This document shows, piece after piece, positions 1 to 7,858 of a DNA stretch of 10,648 nt; position 1 is the stretch's first letter, and every line of letters starts with the position of its first letter. Origin of the DNA: an uncultured Alphaproteobacteria bacterium (GTDB taxonomy: Bacteria > Pseudomonadota > Alphaproteobacteria > Caulobacterales > Hyphomonadaceae); NCBI GenBank assembly GCA_903831485.1, contig CAIKXW010000070.1:1-10648 (forward strand), written 5' to 3'. Both the position numbers and the translations under genes were made by a program. The notes under the pieces are model-generated. The model did no database searches, was not told the DNA's origin, and was given only the letters and a program-made list of their open reading frames with translations.

Positions 1-1125
1 GCGGTTGAGGTGTACAGCCATCAACAACCCGAATCCGACCATGACCGTGACAATAGCCGTGCCCCCGTATGAGATTAGGGGCAAGGGTATGCCCACCACA
101 GGCAGCAGGCCGATGACCATGCCGATATTGATGCCGACATACAGAAGCAGGGTTGTCGTGAAACTTGCCGCTGCAAGTGCGCCGAACGAACTTCGCGAGC
201 TGCCCGCAATCGACATGCCCTGCACAATGGCGATGGCCCAGGCCGCCAGCATCACCATCGACCCCGCGAAGCCGAACTCCTCCGCCACGATCGTGAAGAT
301 GAAGTCGGTGTGCTGTTCGGGGATGTATTCCAGCTCTTTCTGGGCGCCTTCCATGAAGCCCTTGCCAGCAAGCCCGCCCGAACCGATGGCGATCATGCCC
401 TGTTGGAGCTGGTAGCCCGCGCCCAGCGGATCAGCCGCCGGGTCCCACATCGTGTGGATTCGCTCGCGCTGGTAGTCGTGCAGGCCGAAGAAGTAGACCA
501 CCGGCGCCATCGCGATGAGCAGCACGATGATGCCGCCCACGATGCGAAGGCTGATGCCCGCGAAGAAGATCACCGAACAGCCGGCGCCGAGAATCATCAG
601 TGCGGTGCCAAGGTCGGGCTGTTTCAGCACGAAGCCGACCGGGATGAGCACCACGATCAGGGCGACGATGTGAATCCAGAGGCTGGTGCGGCCAGAGGCG
701 AAGACCTGATGATAGTATCGCGCTACGGCCAGCGGCACGGCGATTTTCATCAGTTCCGAGGGCTGGAGTGTCAGCGGTCCGATCGTCAGCCAGCGCTGCG
801 ATCCGTTGACGATGTTGCCCGCCACCTCGACGCCGAACAGCAGAACGATACCGACCGCATAGCCCGGATAGGCGAGCGCCGCCCATAGCCTGAGCGGCAG
901 AAGGGCGACGAACAGGGCGACGCCCAGCATGATGGTGAAGCGGAAGATGTGATCCATCGCATAGCGGGCATCGATCTTGAGGAGACCGGTTTCCAGGTCG
1001 TGCGCGCTCGAGCCCGCGGAAAACAGGATAAGCGAGCCGAACATCGCCATCGCGATGATGGTCAGCAGCAGGAACCAGTGCAGCTGCGTGACCTTGTAGA
1101 GCAGCGTATCCTTGCGGATCATCAT
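1..1125 (-). CDS. rodA: RodA, SEDS-family peptidoglycan glycosyltransferase (3' end cut by window)
   Basis: RodA polymerises lipid II into glycan strands in the inner membrane and works as a pair with PBP2 during sidewall elongation. My own translation of the minus strand gives 375 uninterrupted residues from ATG 1125 to the window edge, near the usual full RodA length (about 370-380), so only a short tail is missing. The protein is very hydrophobic with many membrane segments. SEDS hallmarks are visible: GSQRWLTIGPLTLQPSELMK about one quarter in, KQPDLGTALM, the loop WDPAADPLGAGYQ (residues 227-239, containing the conserved Asp region linked to SEDS catalysis), and near the end GLLPVVGIPLPLISYGGTA. 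The first codons are ATG ATG ATC. ATG 1125 makes an ATGA overlap with the PBP2 stop; ATG 1122 would overlap by one base. There is only a weak Shine-Dalgarno, so translation is probably coupled to mrdA. FtsW is the alternative paralogue, but the adjacent PBP2/mre genes argue for RodA. Confidence 0.96.
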   Translation of the reverse strand, partial: MMIRKDTLLYKVTQLHWFLLLTIIAMAMFGSLILFSAGSSAHDLETGLLKIDARYAMDHIFRFTIMLGVALFVALLPLRLWAALAYPGYAVGIVLLFGVEVAGNIVNGSQRWLTIGPLTLQPSELMKIAVPLAVARYYHQVFASGRTSLWIHIVALIVVLIPVGFVLKQPDLGTALMILGAGCSVIFFAGISLRIVGGIIVLLIAMAPVVYFFGLHDYQRERIHTMWDPAADPLGAGYQLQQGMIAIGSGGLAGKGFMEGAQKELEYIPEQHTDFIFTIVAEEFGFAGSMVMLAAWAIAIVQGMSIAGSSRSSFGALAAASFTTTLLLYVGINIGMVIGLLPVVGIPLPLISYGGTAIVTVMVGFGLLMAVHLNR

Positions 1126-3152
1126 GTCGGCTGCTTCCCGCTTTCGGCGGCTGCGGCGGCAAGGTCGCGCGCGCGGGGAACGAACGCCTTCCTGGCGCCG
1201 GGATCGATCCTGAGCGCTTCGGCCAGCAGATCACGCGCGATCGGCGCTGCAACGCTGGAGCCCGACCCGCCATGCTCGACGATGACCGATACCGCATAAC
1301 GCGGATTGTCCGCGGGTGCGAACGCCACAAAGAGCGCATGGTCGCGCAACTTCCATGGCAGCTTGTCGTTCGCGATGGCGCGACCGCGCGAATCTCGTTC
1401 AGCCGCAGTGATGACGCGCACCTGCGCCGATCCCGACTTGCCGGCCATCCGCGCGTTTGTATAGGGCGCTGGCAGCTTGCCTTCGGGGTCCAGTTCGCCC
1501 GAGCGCACGGCTGTACCGCCGCCTTCGGACGTCACCGCGAACATGCCTGCGCGCACGGCTTCGAGCACGCCCGGCTTGAACTCTCCCATCGGGGTGATCG
1601 TATTGTCGGGCACGCGGATGCCGCCGACGATCATGTGCGGATCCGGCATCTGCGGTCCGCCCGCGATCCGCGCGACCATGACGGCAAGCTCGAACGGCGT
1701 CGCCGTCACATAGCCCTGCCCGATGCCCGCGCTGATCGTGTCGCCGTCATACCACTTCTCTTTGATACGAGGGTTGGTCAGCTTCCATTCGTTGTTCGGA
1801 ACCACGCCTGACTTGCCGCCCGTGATGCCCAGCTCATAGCGGTGGCCGAGGCCGAAGCGCTTCGCGACCTTGGCGATCTCTTCGATGCCGGTCCTCTGCG
1901 CCGCACGGTAGAAATAACAGTCACAGGATTTCTGCAGCCCGGTGTGGAGGTTGACCACGCCATGCCCTTCCGGCCGCCAGCAGTTGTAGAAACGGGTGTA
2001 GTACCAGGCCTTGCCGGGGCAGCTTACCTGATCCTCTGGCTTCATCGCGCCGCTCTCAAGGGCAGCGGCGGCAACGACCATCTTGAAGGTCGAGCCCGGC
2101 GGATAAACGCCGTCATAGGCCTTGTGATAGAGCGGGTTGCGCTCGTCCTCGCGCAGGGCCTTGTACGGCGCCGATGCAATGCCGCTGACGAACAGGTTCG
2201 GGTCAGGCGACGGCGTCGACATCATGCAAACGACTTCACCGGTTGCGATGTCGATCATCACCGCGCTGCCGGCTTCGACGCCGAAACGCCGGATGGCGAT
2301 ACTCTGCAGTTCGGCGTCGATCGAGAGAACGACGTCGGCGCCTGGCTTGCCCGCGAGATCTTCGCTGGGCAGGCGATCGATGACGCGGCCGGTGGCGTTC
2401 TGCAGCAGACGTTCATTGCCCGGCTCGCCCTTGAGCGCCATCTCGCCATAGGCTTCGATGCCCTGCTTGCCGACGCGCATCGCGGGATGCTTGTAGAGCC
2501 GCCGCACAGCCACCGCGCGCTTCTTGCCTTCAGGCGAATCGAGCGTCTCGCCAGCCGCAGCCAGCTCTGCATCGACCATGCGCGAGATGTCGGCCTCGTT
2601 GGCTTTCTGGACGTACCCGATCGTGTGGTAAAACGCCGCCTGCAGCGGATAGGAGCGCAGTTCGCCCACCTCCGCACTGATGCCGTTGAGTTCGGGCGCC
2701 ATCACATTGACCTGCGCGAACTCTTCCCATGTCAGGTCGTCGGCCACCAGGACGTCGCGGTGGGCCGGCGGGGTGGTCGCGTCCTGCAGCAGCGAGCGCT
2801 TCTTGGCGTCACTCAGGCGCAACAGCTTGCCGATGCGTTCGATGACGTCGCCGATCTCGGCCTGGCGGGTCAGCTTGTCGCGCGACGCGCTGGCGACTTC
2901 GGGACGCAGCGTGACGTAGAAATTGCGCTTCGAACTGGCAAGCTCGCGGCCATTGCGATCGTAGATCGTGCCGCGGTGCGGCGGCGCCGGCTCGAGCTTG
3001 ATGCGAACCTCGCGCGCCTTTGTCTCGAATTCCTGCTGGCGGAACAGCTGCAGCTCGGCAAGCCGCGCCGTGAGGCCGAGGAACACCACGCCGCCGCCGG
3101 AGAGGAAGATCATCCGGCGCGAGGGGAAAAGGTTTTTCCAGTCTCTACTCAT
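1122..3152 (-). CDS. mrdA: Penicillin-binding protein 2 (elongasome transpeptidase)
   Basis: Class B PBP that cross-links new peptidoglycan made by RodA; a beta-lactam target (mecillinam in E. coli). The 676-residue protein has a short cytoplasmic N-terminus, one membrane anchor at about residues 13-30, then a dimerisation/pedestal domain beginning with RGTIYDRNGRELA (60-72). The transpeptidase domain starts at about 280. Active-site motifs are S354-T-F-K357 in YPPGSTFK, S409-C-D411, and K572-S-G574 in AGKSGSAQV. The third motif is KSG rather than the commoner KTG. The length is slightly above the roughly 630 residues of E. coli PBP2, partly through an Ala/Lys/Arg-rich C-terminal tail after about residue 650. 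The ATG overlaps the mreD stop (ATGA), and its own TGA overlaps the rodA start, so the gene sits inside a translationally coupled chain. A large plus-strand ORF opposite (1842-3263) is an antisense shadow. Confidence 0.97.
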   Translation of the reverse strand: MSRDWKNLFPSRRMIFLSGGGVVFLGLTARLAELQLFRQQEFETKAREVRIKLEPAPPHRGTIYDRNGRELASSKRNFYVTLRPEVASASRDKLTRQAEIGDVIERIGKLLRLSDAKKRSLLQDATTPPAHRDVLVADDLTWEEFAQVNVMAPELNGISAEVGELRSYPLQAAFYHTIGYVQKANEADISRMVDAELAAAGETLDSPEGKKRAVAVRRLYKHPAMRVGKQGIEAYGEMALKGEPGNERLLQNATGRVIDRLPSEDLAGKPGADVVLSIDAELQSIAIRRFGVEAGSAVMIDIATGEVVCMMSTPSPDPNLFVSGIASAPYKALREDERNPLYHKAYDGVYPPGSTFKMVVAAAALESGAMKPEDQVSCPGKAWYYTRFYNCWRPEGHGVVNLHTGLQKSCDCYFYRAAQRTGIEEIAKVAKRFGLGHRYELGITGGKSGVVPNNEWKLTNPRIKEKWYDGDTISAGIGQGYVTATPFELAVMVARIAGGPQMPDPHMIVGGIRVPDNTITPMGEFKPGVLEAVRAGMFAVTSEGGGTAVRSGELDPEGKLPAPYTNARMAGKSGSAQVRVITAAERDSRGRAIANDKLPWKLRDHALFVAFAPADNPRYAVSVIVEHGGSGSSVAAPIARDLLAEALRIDPGARKAFVPRARDLAAAAAESGKQPT

Positions 3153-3637
3153 CGTCTGGCTACCCTGATGCTGGCCGGCAGGATCACGAAACGTGCGAGC
3201 GGATACAGGATCGCGGTCATGATGAAATCACCCGTCAGCGCTCCACGCGCAAAGCCCGGATGACCGGCAATGCTGCCCGCCAAGCCGAGCGCGAGGCTGA
3301 CGGCGATGATGCCGCCGATCAGTGCGATGGCTTCTGCGCCGACAACCGGAATGGGAGGCTGGCGATCCCAGGCGATCAGCGCGACGCCATAGGCGCAAAG
3401 CAGCGCCAGCGGCCAGGAGCCGATCGGCGCCTCGCCCATGTAATCCATGACAAGGCCGAGCATGATCAGGCAGCCCGCGACCCACACAGAGAGTCCGAAC
3501 GCGGCAAAGCCGGCTGCGAGCCACAGACCCGCGATCGGCCACCAAACCGTGCCGAGGCCGACGCGCATGCCGAATGCTGTCGTCAGCGCCGCCAGCACGA
3601 CAAGGATCAGCACCCAGAGACGCCACGCCGTCGTCAC
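3149..3637 (-). CDS. mreD: Rod shape-determining protein MreD
   Basis: Integral membrane partner of MreC in the elongasome. From the GTG at 3637 the product is 162 residues, the usual MreD size. It is almost entirely hydrophobic, with about five membrane segments: the first near residues 7-25, then WWPIAGLWLAAGFAAFGL, the segment ending in LVMDYMGEAPIGSWPLAL, and two C-terminal segments before the basic end SIRVARR. The motif D-Y-x-x-x-x-P-x-G is typical of MreD. The reading frame stays open upstream to 3883, but that extension is Arg/Ala-rich and lies over mreC. The GTG is chosen because it forms a GTGA overlap with the mreC stop and has a strong Shine-Dalgarno at the right distance. MreD is poorly conserved, so the call rests on topology, size and its position between mreC and mrdA. 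Confidence 0.9.
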   Translation of the reverse strand: MTTAWRLWVLILVVLAALTTAFGMRVGLGTVWWPIAGLWLAAGFAAFGLSVWVAGCLIMLGLVMDYMGEAPIGSWPLALLCAYGVALIAWDRQPPIPVVGAEAIALIGGIIAVSLALGLAGSIAGHPGFARGALTGDFIMTAILYPLARFVILPASIRVARR

Positions 3638-4620
3638 TGCGTCCCTCCCTGCCCGGCGGCCGCGCCGCCCGCGGGACGAGCCGGCGGCGGGACTGCAGCG
3701 CCACCTGGCGCCGGGGATGGAACAGGCGCGATCGGCGTGACGCTGACGGTGCGCAGCGTCGAGTCGGTATTCCGCTGCACGCCGCCAAGCGGGGGCACCA
3801 GATCGGGGTCGGCAAAGTCGGGCGGCGGGACGAGGCGCACGAAATCGATCGGACGGGCCTGCAGCGCAAGATCGAGCACCCACTCCTCGCCGTCTTTCCG
3901 CGCGACGCCGACGCGCACGCCGAGCGGCATCTTTCCGTCATCGCCAGAGGTCACCCAGACTTCGCCCGGAATGATCTTGTCCGGCGTCTCCGGCTCGAGC
4001 AGGCGCGCGCTCGTACCATTGTCGCCGACCAGAAGTGCGCGGTCGCCCGACTGCGTGCCCATCACCGGGATGCGGCTGGCGAAGTCGGTCAGCATCAGGA
4101 TGCGCGAGGTGTATTCACCGACCCGCACGACGCGGCCGACCAGGCCGTACTCGTTGATTGCCGCAAACCCTTCGCGCACGCCGTTGGCGGCGCCGGCGTT
4201 CGCAATGCGGGAGGCGGCAAAGGGACCGTTCTCCTCGGCCACGACGCGCGCCGTCACCGACTGGCCTTGCGTCTCGCCGACGAGGTCGAGCAGTTTTTCG
4301 TAGCGCTCCATGCGAAGCGCCATCGTCTCGGCAAGTTCCTTCCAGCGATGGAGATCGCGGACCTGGGCTTCGAGTTCCGCGATGCGGGCTTCGTCTTGCT
4401 GGCTGCCGAAGCCGAACGACCAGCCGGCAAGTCCGGACGCAACGCCTGCGAGACCCGCTATCGTGCCATCCATCGACTTGCGGGACGTTTCGATACCGGA
4501 GCGAACAGTGGACGAGGTCTGGATCGCCAGCGCGCCAACCATCGATATGCCAAGGCCAACGACGATCGCGCGCGCGCCGGGGCGCGGCTGTCCGGATCGT
4601 CTGTTGCCATACCAGGCCAT
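3634..4620 (-). CDS. mreC: Rod shape-determining protein MreC
   Basis: Bitopic scaffold protein that links MreB filaments to PBP2/RodA and activates PBP2. The product is 328 residues. It has a basic cytoplasmic N-terminus (MAWYGNRRSGQPRPGARA), one membrane helix at about 17-36, a periplasmic coiled coil at about 78-112 (EARIAELEAQVRDLHRWKEL onward), then the beta-rich MreC core. The core contains VTARVVAEENGPF, GVREGFAAINEYGLVGRVV, TSRILMLTDFASRIPV and the GEVWVTSGDDGKMPLGVRVG segment. After about residue 290 it ends in a low-complexity Pro/Ala/Gly tail. ATG 4620 has a GGGAG Shine-Dalgarno 5 nt upstream. The stop overlaps the mreD start. mreB lies 62 nt upstream and is probably co-transcribed. 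Confidence 0.96.
   Translation of the reverse strand: MAWYGNRRSGQPRPGARAIVVGLGISMVGALAIQTSSTVRSGIETSRKSMDGTIAGLAGVASGLAGWSFGFGSQQDEARIAELEAQVRDLHRWKELAETMALRMERYEKLLDLVGETQGQSVTARVVAEENGPFAASRIANAGAANGVREGFAAINEYGLVGRVVRVGEYTSRILMLTDFASRIPVMGTQSGDRALLVGDNGTSARLLEPETPDKIIPGEVWVTSGDDGKMPLGVRVGVARKDGEEWVLDLALQARPIDFVRLVPPPDFADPDLVPPLGGVQRNTDSTLRTVSVTPIAPVPSPAPGGAAVPPPARPAGGAAAGQGGTQ
3643..3650 (-). promoter_or_regulatory. Ribosome binding site of mreD inside the mreC coding end
   Basis: On the minus strand AGGGAGGG is followed by ACGCA and then GTG. It is a near-perfect Shine-Dalgarno 5-6 nt from the start. It lies within the last sense codons of mreC (encoding GGTQ), fixes the unusual GTG start of mreD and rules out the longer frame. 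Confidence 0.75.
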
Positions 4621-4637
4621 CTTGGCTCCCGAGGCCC

Positions 4638-4656
4638 CGGTGTCTTGAGGACACCG
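4638..4656 (-). repeat. Perfect 7-bp hairpin in the mreB-mreC gap
   Basis: CGGTGTC and GACACCG form an exact inverted repeat around a 5-nt loop, lying 18 nt upstream of the mreC start and 26 nt after the mreB stop. There is no T-run after it on either strand, so it is not a classical intrinsic terminator. It could be an RNA processing or stability element that sets the mreB to mreCD ratio, or a weak attenuator. The structure is seen directly; the role is inferred. Confidence 0.5.
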
Positions 4657-4682
4657 CTGTCCCGCGTCTCAGCCCGTGAGGC

Positions 4683-5789
<1,107 letters not shown>

Positions 5790-6036
5790 GCGTTTCGGAA
5801 TCCCTAACGCAATAGCGCACTGCCAATAATGGTCGCGACAGGCGGAACGCCGCGTTTCGCACGGATTCCGGGCGCCGGTTGAAGCGGCCCATTCGTCCGA
5901 ATCCGGAGATTCGCTCAGGGCGATGCTCGAAGGCTGGGCGCTGCACACGGCACGCTACGTTCCGCAGGGCGAATTCCGTATCTTTGGTGACGCCTCTTGC
6001 CAGCAGTCTCACGGCGCCGCCATTGGGGGCGGACTT
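5790..6036. other. Divergent intergenic region between mreB and the MFS gene, no gene seen
   Basis: I find no supported gene here. The only long frame, minus strand about 5749-6012, starts with GTG without a Shine-Dalgarno, is Arg-rich and resembles nothing I know; it would also cover the candidate mreB promoter. No convincing plus-strand promoter was found for the MFS gene. A short stem (CCGCC 6017-6021 with GGCGG 6028-6032) lies just before the small upstream ORF of the MFS gene. No RNA gene fold or repeat family was recognised. Confidence 0.5.
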
Positions 6037-6072
6037 ATGAGAATCCCTGAACGCCTCCCCTCGCCCAGATGA
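6037..6072 (+). CDS. Possible 11-codon upstream ORF coupled to the MFS gene
   Basis: ATG 6037 opens a frame encoding MRIPERLPSPR, whose TGA (6070-6072) overlaps the MFS ATG (6069-6071) as ATGA. The sequence before its ATG is purine-rich (GGGGGCGGA), an imperfect Shine-Dalgarno 3 nt away. The MFS start itself is preceded by pyrimidine-rich DNA (CTCCCCTCGCCC) with no Shine-Dalgarno. Termination-reinitiation from this ORF would explain how the MFS gene is translated. An overlap of this type can arise by chance, and the peptide has no recognisable function. Confidence 0.35.
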   Translation: MRIPERLPSPR

Positions 6073-7427
6073 CCGAAACAGCTACCGATGGCGCCGCAGA
6101 CAGGCCCCCGGAGGGAAGGTTCGCCGCCTTCCGGCACCGGTCGTTCGTGCTGTATTTCCTGGCCCGGGTTTTCACGACCTTCGGGGCCCAGATCCTCTCG
6201 GTCGCCGTCATCTGGCACATCTACGCCCTGACCAAATCGGCCCTCTTCACCGGGCTCGTCGGCCTCGTTCAGTTCCTGCCCCTCGCACTCCTCGTGCTCG
6301 TCACCGGGACGGCCGCCGACCAGTTCGGACGCAGGATGATCATGGGGCTTTCGGTCCTGCTGGCTGCCGCATGCGCCGCCGCCATGGCGCTTCTGACCGG
6401 GAGCGGAATGATCACAGCTGTCCTGATGCTGAGCGTCCTTGTCGTCTTCGGGATCGCGCGCGCCTTTCTGGGTCCTGCCTCGTCTTCGCTCGTCGTGTCC
6501 CTCGTTCCTGCCCATGACTTCGCAAATGCGGTCACCTGGAACTCGTCCGCCTGGCAGGCGGCGACGATTGTCGGGCCGGCGGCGGGTGGATTGCTGCTGG
6601 GACTGGGTGAGCCCGCCTTCGCCAGCTGGCTGGCCGGCAATGGGCAGGCGGGGCTCGGCGCTTTCCTGAACGGGCATGGGCCCGAGATCGCCTACACGAT
6701 CGCCTTTGTCTTCATGATAATCGGGGCGCTACTGGTCTTTGCGATTCCGAAACCGCCAAAGGCGCCGCCCAAGGAGCGGCCTACGCTTTCCAACATGCTG
6801 GACGGGTTCCGCTTCATCTGGAAGCAGAAGATCATTCTCGGCGCGATCTCGCTCGATCTCTTCGCCGTCCTCATGGGAGGCGTGATCGCCCTCCTCCCGA
6901 TATATGCCGAGGAGATCCTGAAGCTCGGGCCCGAGGGCCTGGGGTGGCTTCGCGCCGCCCCCGGGATCGGGGCAATTGCAACCGCCGCCTTGTTGGCCGC
7001 CTTCCCGATCCGCGACCATGCCGGACGGATCATGTTCGCCTGTGTCGCGCTCTTCGGGGCGTTCACCGTGGTCTTCGGGCTTTCGACCGTGGCCTGGCTT
7101 TCGATCCTTGCGCTCATCCTGCTGGGCGCTGTGGACATGGTGAGCGTGGTGATCCGCGAGACCCTGCTGCAGTTGTGGACGCCGGATGAGGTTCGTGGGC
7201 GGGTGAATGCCGTGAACTCGGTCTTTGTCTCCGCATCGAACGAGCTAGGCGAATTCCGCGCTGGTACGATGGCGCATGTGATCGGCGCCGGGGCGGTTGG
7301 CGCTGTTCCGGCCGTGGTGATTGGCGGGGTCGGCGCGATCTTTGTCGCGGGGGCGTGGGCGTGGATGTTTCCCGGCCTGCGGGAGGCGCGGCGGCTGGAC
7401 GGCAAGGACGTTGAGAATCCAACCTGA
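6069..7427 (+). CDS. MFS transporter, EntS/drug-efflux (MFS_3) type
   Basis: Inner-membrane major facilitator protein, probably a proton-coupled exporter; the substrate cannot be read from sequence. The 452 residues form about 12 membrane helices in two halves, joined by a cytoplasmic Pro/Lys linker at about 227-245 (PKPPKAPPKERPTL). MFS motif A is present after helix 2 as G80-TAAD-QFGRRM. The family look is that of enterobactin exporter EntS and similar efflux proteins: FRHRSFVLYFLARVFTTFGAQ at the N-terminus, and in helix 10-11 the stretch RGRVNAVNSVFVSASNELGE followed by FRAG. A roughly 28-residue hydrophilic insert (about 180-207) lies between helices 5 and 6. ATG 6069 is the first reasonable start and overlaps the stop of a small upstream ORF. 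No siderophore gene is nearby, so an enterobactin role is not supported. It is probably co-transcribed with the EVE gene. Confidence 0.88.
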   Translation: MTETATDGAADRPPEGRFAAFRHRSFVLYFLARVFTTFGAQILSVAVIWHIYALTKSALFTGLVGLVQFLPLALLVLVTGTAADQFGRRMIMGLSVLLAAACAAAMALLTGSGMITAVLMLSVLVVFGIARAFLGPASSSLVVSLVPAHDFANAVTWNSSAWQAATIVGPAAGGLLLGLGEPAFASWLAGNGQAGLGAFLNGHGPEIAYTIAFVFMIIGALLVFAIPKPPKAPPKERPTLSNMLDGFRFIWKQKIILGAISLDLFAVLMGGVIALLPIYAEEILKLGPEGLGWLRAAPGIGAIATAALLAAFPIRDHAGRIMFACVALFGAFTVVFGLSTVAWLSILALILLGAVDMVSVVIRETLLQLWTPDEVRGRVNAVNSVFVSASNELGEFRAGTMAHVIGAGAVGAVPAVVIGGVGAIFVAGAWAWMFPGLREARRLDGKDVENPT

Positions 7428-7432
7428 AGGAG
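7427..7432 (+). promoter_or_regulatory. Ribosome binding site that sets the EVE gene start
   Basis: AAGGAG begins on the last base of the MFS stop codon. It abuts ATG 7433 with no spacer but is 6 nt from ATG 7439, so 7439 is the likely start. Confidence 0.75.
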
Positions 7433-7438
7433 ATGGGG

Positions 7439-7858
7439 ATGGCCTATTGGCTGGTGAAGTCCGAACCGGACGTCTTCTCGTGGGACGACCTCGTGGAGGC
7501 CGGAAAAAACGGAACGCCCTGGACTGGGGTTCGCAACCACGGGGCCAAGCTGCACCTGATGGCGATGAAGCCGGGGGAGCGGGTGTTCTACTACCATTCG
7601 AACGCCGACAAGGCCGTGGTGGGCATCGGCGAAGTCGTGAAGGCGGCCTATCCCGATCCGACCGCGGAAAGCGGCCCGTGGGTGTCGCCCGACATTCGCG
7701 GGCTTGAGCCGCTGAAGAAGCCTGTGACGCTGGCCGCAGCAAAATCCGATCCGGCGCTGAAGGACATGGTGCTGGTCAACAACACGCGCCTGTCCGTGCA
7801 GCCCGTGTCAGATGGTGAGTGGAAGCACATCTGCAAGCTGGGCGGCGTCAAAGCCTGA
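7439..7858 (+). CDS. EVE domain-containing protein (PUA/YTH-like fold)
   Basis: Small soluble protein of 139 residues made of a single EVE domain, the family of human THYN1. EVE/YTH-type pockets bind modified bases in DNA or RNA, but the target of this stand-alone form is not known. Family marks in order: MAYWLVKSEPDVFSWDDL (1-18), WTGVRNHGAKLHLMAMKPGE, RVFYYHSNADKAVVGIGEVV, AYPDPTAES, and the C-terminal LVNNTRLSVQPVS segment. The length is typical of the family. The start is ATG 7439, placed 6 nt after AAGGAG; ATG 7433 would leave no spacer. The gene begins 11 nt after the MFS stop, implying one mRNA. Its last 11 bases overlap the end of the convergent ABC-F gene. Without restriction or modification genes nearby, a defence role is not indicated. 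Confidence 0.93.
   Translation: MAYWLVKSEPDVFSWDDLVEAGKNGTPWTGVRNHGAKLHLMAMKPGERVFYYHSNADKAVVGIGEVVKAAYPDPTAESGPWVSPDIRGLEPLKKPVTLAAAKSDPALKDMVLVNNTRLSVQPVSDGEWKHICKLGGVKA

Noticed and set aside
431..1339. 302-codon minus-strand frame overlapping the rodA region
   Set aside because: Wrong frame; the rodA frame on the same strand gives a clean SEDS protein, while this one is Arg/Pro-rich and unrecognisable.
1842..3263. 473-codon plus-strand open frame opposite mrdA
   Set aside because: It is antisense to a clear PBP2 with intact active-site motifs; the translation is His/Arg/Ala-rich with no recognisable domain. GC-rich codon bias creates such frames.
6017..6032. CCGCC/GGCGG stem as a riboswitch or terminator before the MFS gene
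   Set aside because: Only 5 bp, in GC-rich DNA where such stems are frequent, and no T-run or conserved aptamer sequence.
6692..7597. 301-codon minus-strand frame opposite the MFS and EVE genes
   Set aside because: Antisense to two well-supported proteins; its Pro/Ser/Thr-rich composition is typical of shadow frames.
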